From contig JASMFX010000146.1 of assembly GCA_030751555.1 (NCBI GenBank), forward strand, positions 1 through 6,000: DNA of 6,000 nt. Direction: 5' to 3'. The DNA comes from Candidatus Woesearchaeota archaeon (lineage in GTDB: Archaea > Nanoarchaeota > Nanoarchaeia > Woesearchaeales > CALCXY01). Below are positions 5,281 through 6,000 of this stretch, piece by piece. The position numbers were made by a program, and so were the translations under genes. Numbering within the stretch: the first letter of the stretch is position 1; each line of letters begins with the position of its first letter. Below the pieces are notes generated by a model that was not told the DNA's origin, did no database searches, and was given only the letters and a program-made list of their open reading frames with translations.

Positions 5281-5387
5281 TTTCGGTGAAATTGCAAAAA
5301 TGCAACCAAAAGCTTTTTATTTCAAAAAATCCTACCCTTTATTGGTGGGTTTTTTTGGTTTTTTTGAAGGAATTCATGGTTTTTTTG
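5279..5387 (+). terminator. Terminator zone with hairpins and three GG-T7-G tracts
   Basis: After the stop codon come hairpins AATTTC-ggt-GAAATT (5279-5293) and TTGCA-aaaa-TGCAA (5292-5305), which share two bases, then T5 at 5314-5318. Next is a short ACCC/GGGT stem leading into T7. The ten-base word GGTTTTTTTG occurs three times (5348-5357, 5357-5366, 5378-5387). Repeated T-runs are the normal archaeal termination signal, so this should insulate radA from upstream transcription. Confidence 0.65.
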
Positions 5388-5397
5388 CCAAAACCAT
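5376..5397. promoter_or_regulatory. Inverted repeat overlapping radA promoter, possible operator
   Basis: ATGGTTTT (5376-5383) and AAAACCAT (5390-5397) form a perfect 8-base inverted repeat with a 6-base centre. The right arm covers the region just upstream of and touching the TATA box, where transcription factor B would bind. This could be a regulator site for radA, or it could simply be the last terminator hairpin, since the left arm contains a T7 tract. Confidence 0.4.
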
Positions 5398-5405
5398 ATA
5401 AATAA
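5395..5405 (+). promoter_or_regulatory. Archaeal TATA box of radA
   Basis: CATATAAATAA, preceded by AAAACC, matches the TATA-box core of the other two promoters. Transcription should begin near 5426, leaving a leader of about 20 bases that contains the ribosome binding site GGAG (5433-5436). Confidence 0.75.
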
Positions 5406-5446
5406 TCCTCACGGATACATAGTTATAAAAAAGGAGAGTGATGATA

Positions 5447-6000
5447 ATGAAACAAGAATTAGTCCCGCCAAAAGAAGTTAAGATGGAAAATAAAACAGAA
5501 GCTAAAGCAGAAGCTAAAGCAGAAAAAAAGGAAGTGTCCATAAGCGACCTCCCAGGAGTTGGTGCTGCTACAGTATCAAAATTAGAAGAGTCAGGTTACA
5601 ATGGAGTCATGAGTATTGCTGTTGCCACACCTGGACAGTTAGTAGAAGTTGCTGGTGTTACTGAGAGTGCTGCTCGTAAGATGATTAATGCAGCTAGAGA
5701 AAGTATGGAGATGGGCTTTGAGTCTGGTACTGACCTGTTAAAGAAGAGAGAATCTGTTCATAAAATCACAACAGGATCTAAGACTTTTGATGAATTAATG
5801 AGTGGAGGCTTTGAGACAGCAGCTATCACAGAGTGCTATGGAGAATTTGGCTCTGGAAAAACCCAGATAGGTCATTTATTAGCTGTAAATGCCCAAAAAA
5901 CTTATCCTGGCTGTTCTGTTATTTATATTGACACTGAGAATACCTTTAGGCCAGATAGAATTATTCAATTAGCAAAGGGTGTTGGAATTGATCCTCAAGA
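5447..6000 (+). CDS. radA: DNA repair and recombination protein RadA, N-terminal part (3' end outside window)
   Basis: RadA is the archaeal RecA/Rad51-type recombinase that forms filaments on single-stranded DNA and catalyses strand exchange with ATP. The 184 residues present include an N-terminal helix-hairpin-helix domain (about 31-90; DLPGVGAATVSKLEESGY and VAGVTESAARKMI). The linker FESGTDLLKKR (91-101) sits where the filament-forming F-x-x-A motif lies and reads F-x-x-G, as in the Methanococcus voltae protein as I recall it. SGGFETAAITE, Walker A GEFGSGKT (132-139) and YIDTENTFRPDRI (160-172) follow. Walker B and the DNA-binding loops lie beyond the edge. The first 30 residues form a Lys/Glu/Ala-rich extension. 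The start is ATG 5447 (GGAG 10 bases upstream) or in-frame ATG 5441 (4 bases), which adds two residues. Confidence 0.96.
   Translation, partial: MKQELVPPKEVKMENKTEAKAEAKAEKKEVSISDLPGVGAATVSKLEESGYNGVMSIAVATPGQLVEVAGVTESAARKMINAARESMEMGFESGTDLLKKRESVHKITTGSKTFDELMSGGFETAAITECYGEFGSGKTQIGHLLAVNAQKTYPGCSVIYIDTENTFRPDRIIQLAKGVGIDPQ

Noticed and set aside
5494..5530. Short direct repeat as a CRISPR or tandem repeat array
   Set aside because: The repeat is in frame within radA coding sequence and encodes a Lys/Glu/Ala tail; it has no spacers.

Overview
The window looks like chromosomal DNA of an archaeon, most likely one of the small-genome DPANN lineages (Woesearchaeota/Pacearchaeota-like). Three promoters carry archaeal TATA boxes (core TATAAAT), starts are preceded by GGTGAT/GAGGTGA-type ribosome binding sites, intergenic ends carry oligo-T terminators, and two genes are clearly archaeal: RadA recombinase and an RPA41-type single-strand DNA-binding protein. 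The lineage within Archaea is inferred from overall gene style, not proven.

Region 1 (1-2920) is a tight, overlapping plus-strand operon that enters from the left. It holds the C-terminal end of an N-acetylmuramoyl-L-alanine amidase-like hydrolase, then three unrecognised proteins (201, 188 and 477 residues). Each of the three has a short basic N-terminus ending in a K(x)G-type site, one hydrophobic segment, and a large, probably extracytoplasmic domain. This is the most unusual gene set here: a cell-wall-amidase-like enzyme made together with three prepilin-like or signal-anchored surface proteins.

Region 2 (2921-3306) is 386 bases without a convincing gene. It is dense in secondary structure: T-tracts in a short direct repeat, a cloverleaf-like set of inverted repeats (3075-3175), and a second long stem-loop (3175-3254) followed by ACA. 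It ends in the TATA box of the next operon and may hold an undescribed structured RNA or element.

Region 3 (3307-4796) is a two-gene operon: an RPA41-like protein with a zinc finger, overlapping by ATGA with a small DUF457/YdjM-type membrane metal-dependent hydrolase.

Region 4 (4797-5280) has a TATA box and a roughly 100-base leader with a GNRA-capped hairpin, a possible leaderless 23-codon upstream ORF and a segment complementary to the ribosome binding site. The leader precedes a 91-residue small conserved-looking protein.

Region 5 (5281-6000) has strong oligo-T terminators (three GG-T7-G copies), an inverted repeat over the next TATA box, and the first 184 codons of radA, which runs off the right edge. 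Regions 3-5 together form a DNA replication/recombination neighbourhood (RPA, small protein, RadA), each unit with its own promoter.
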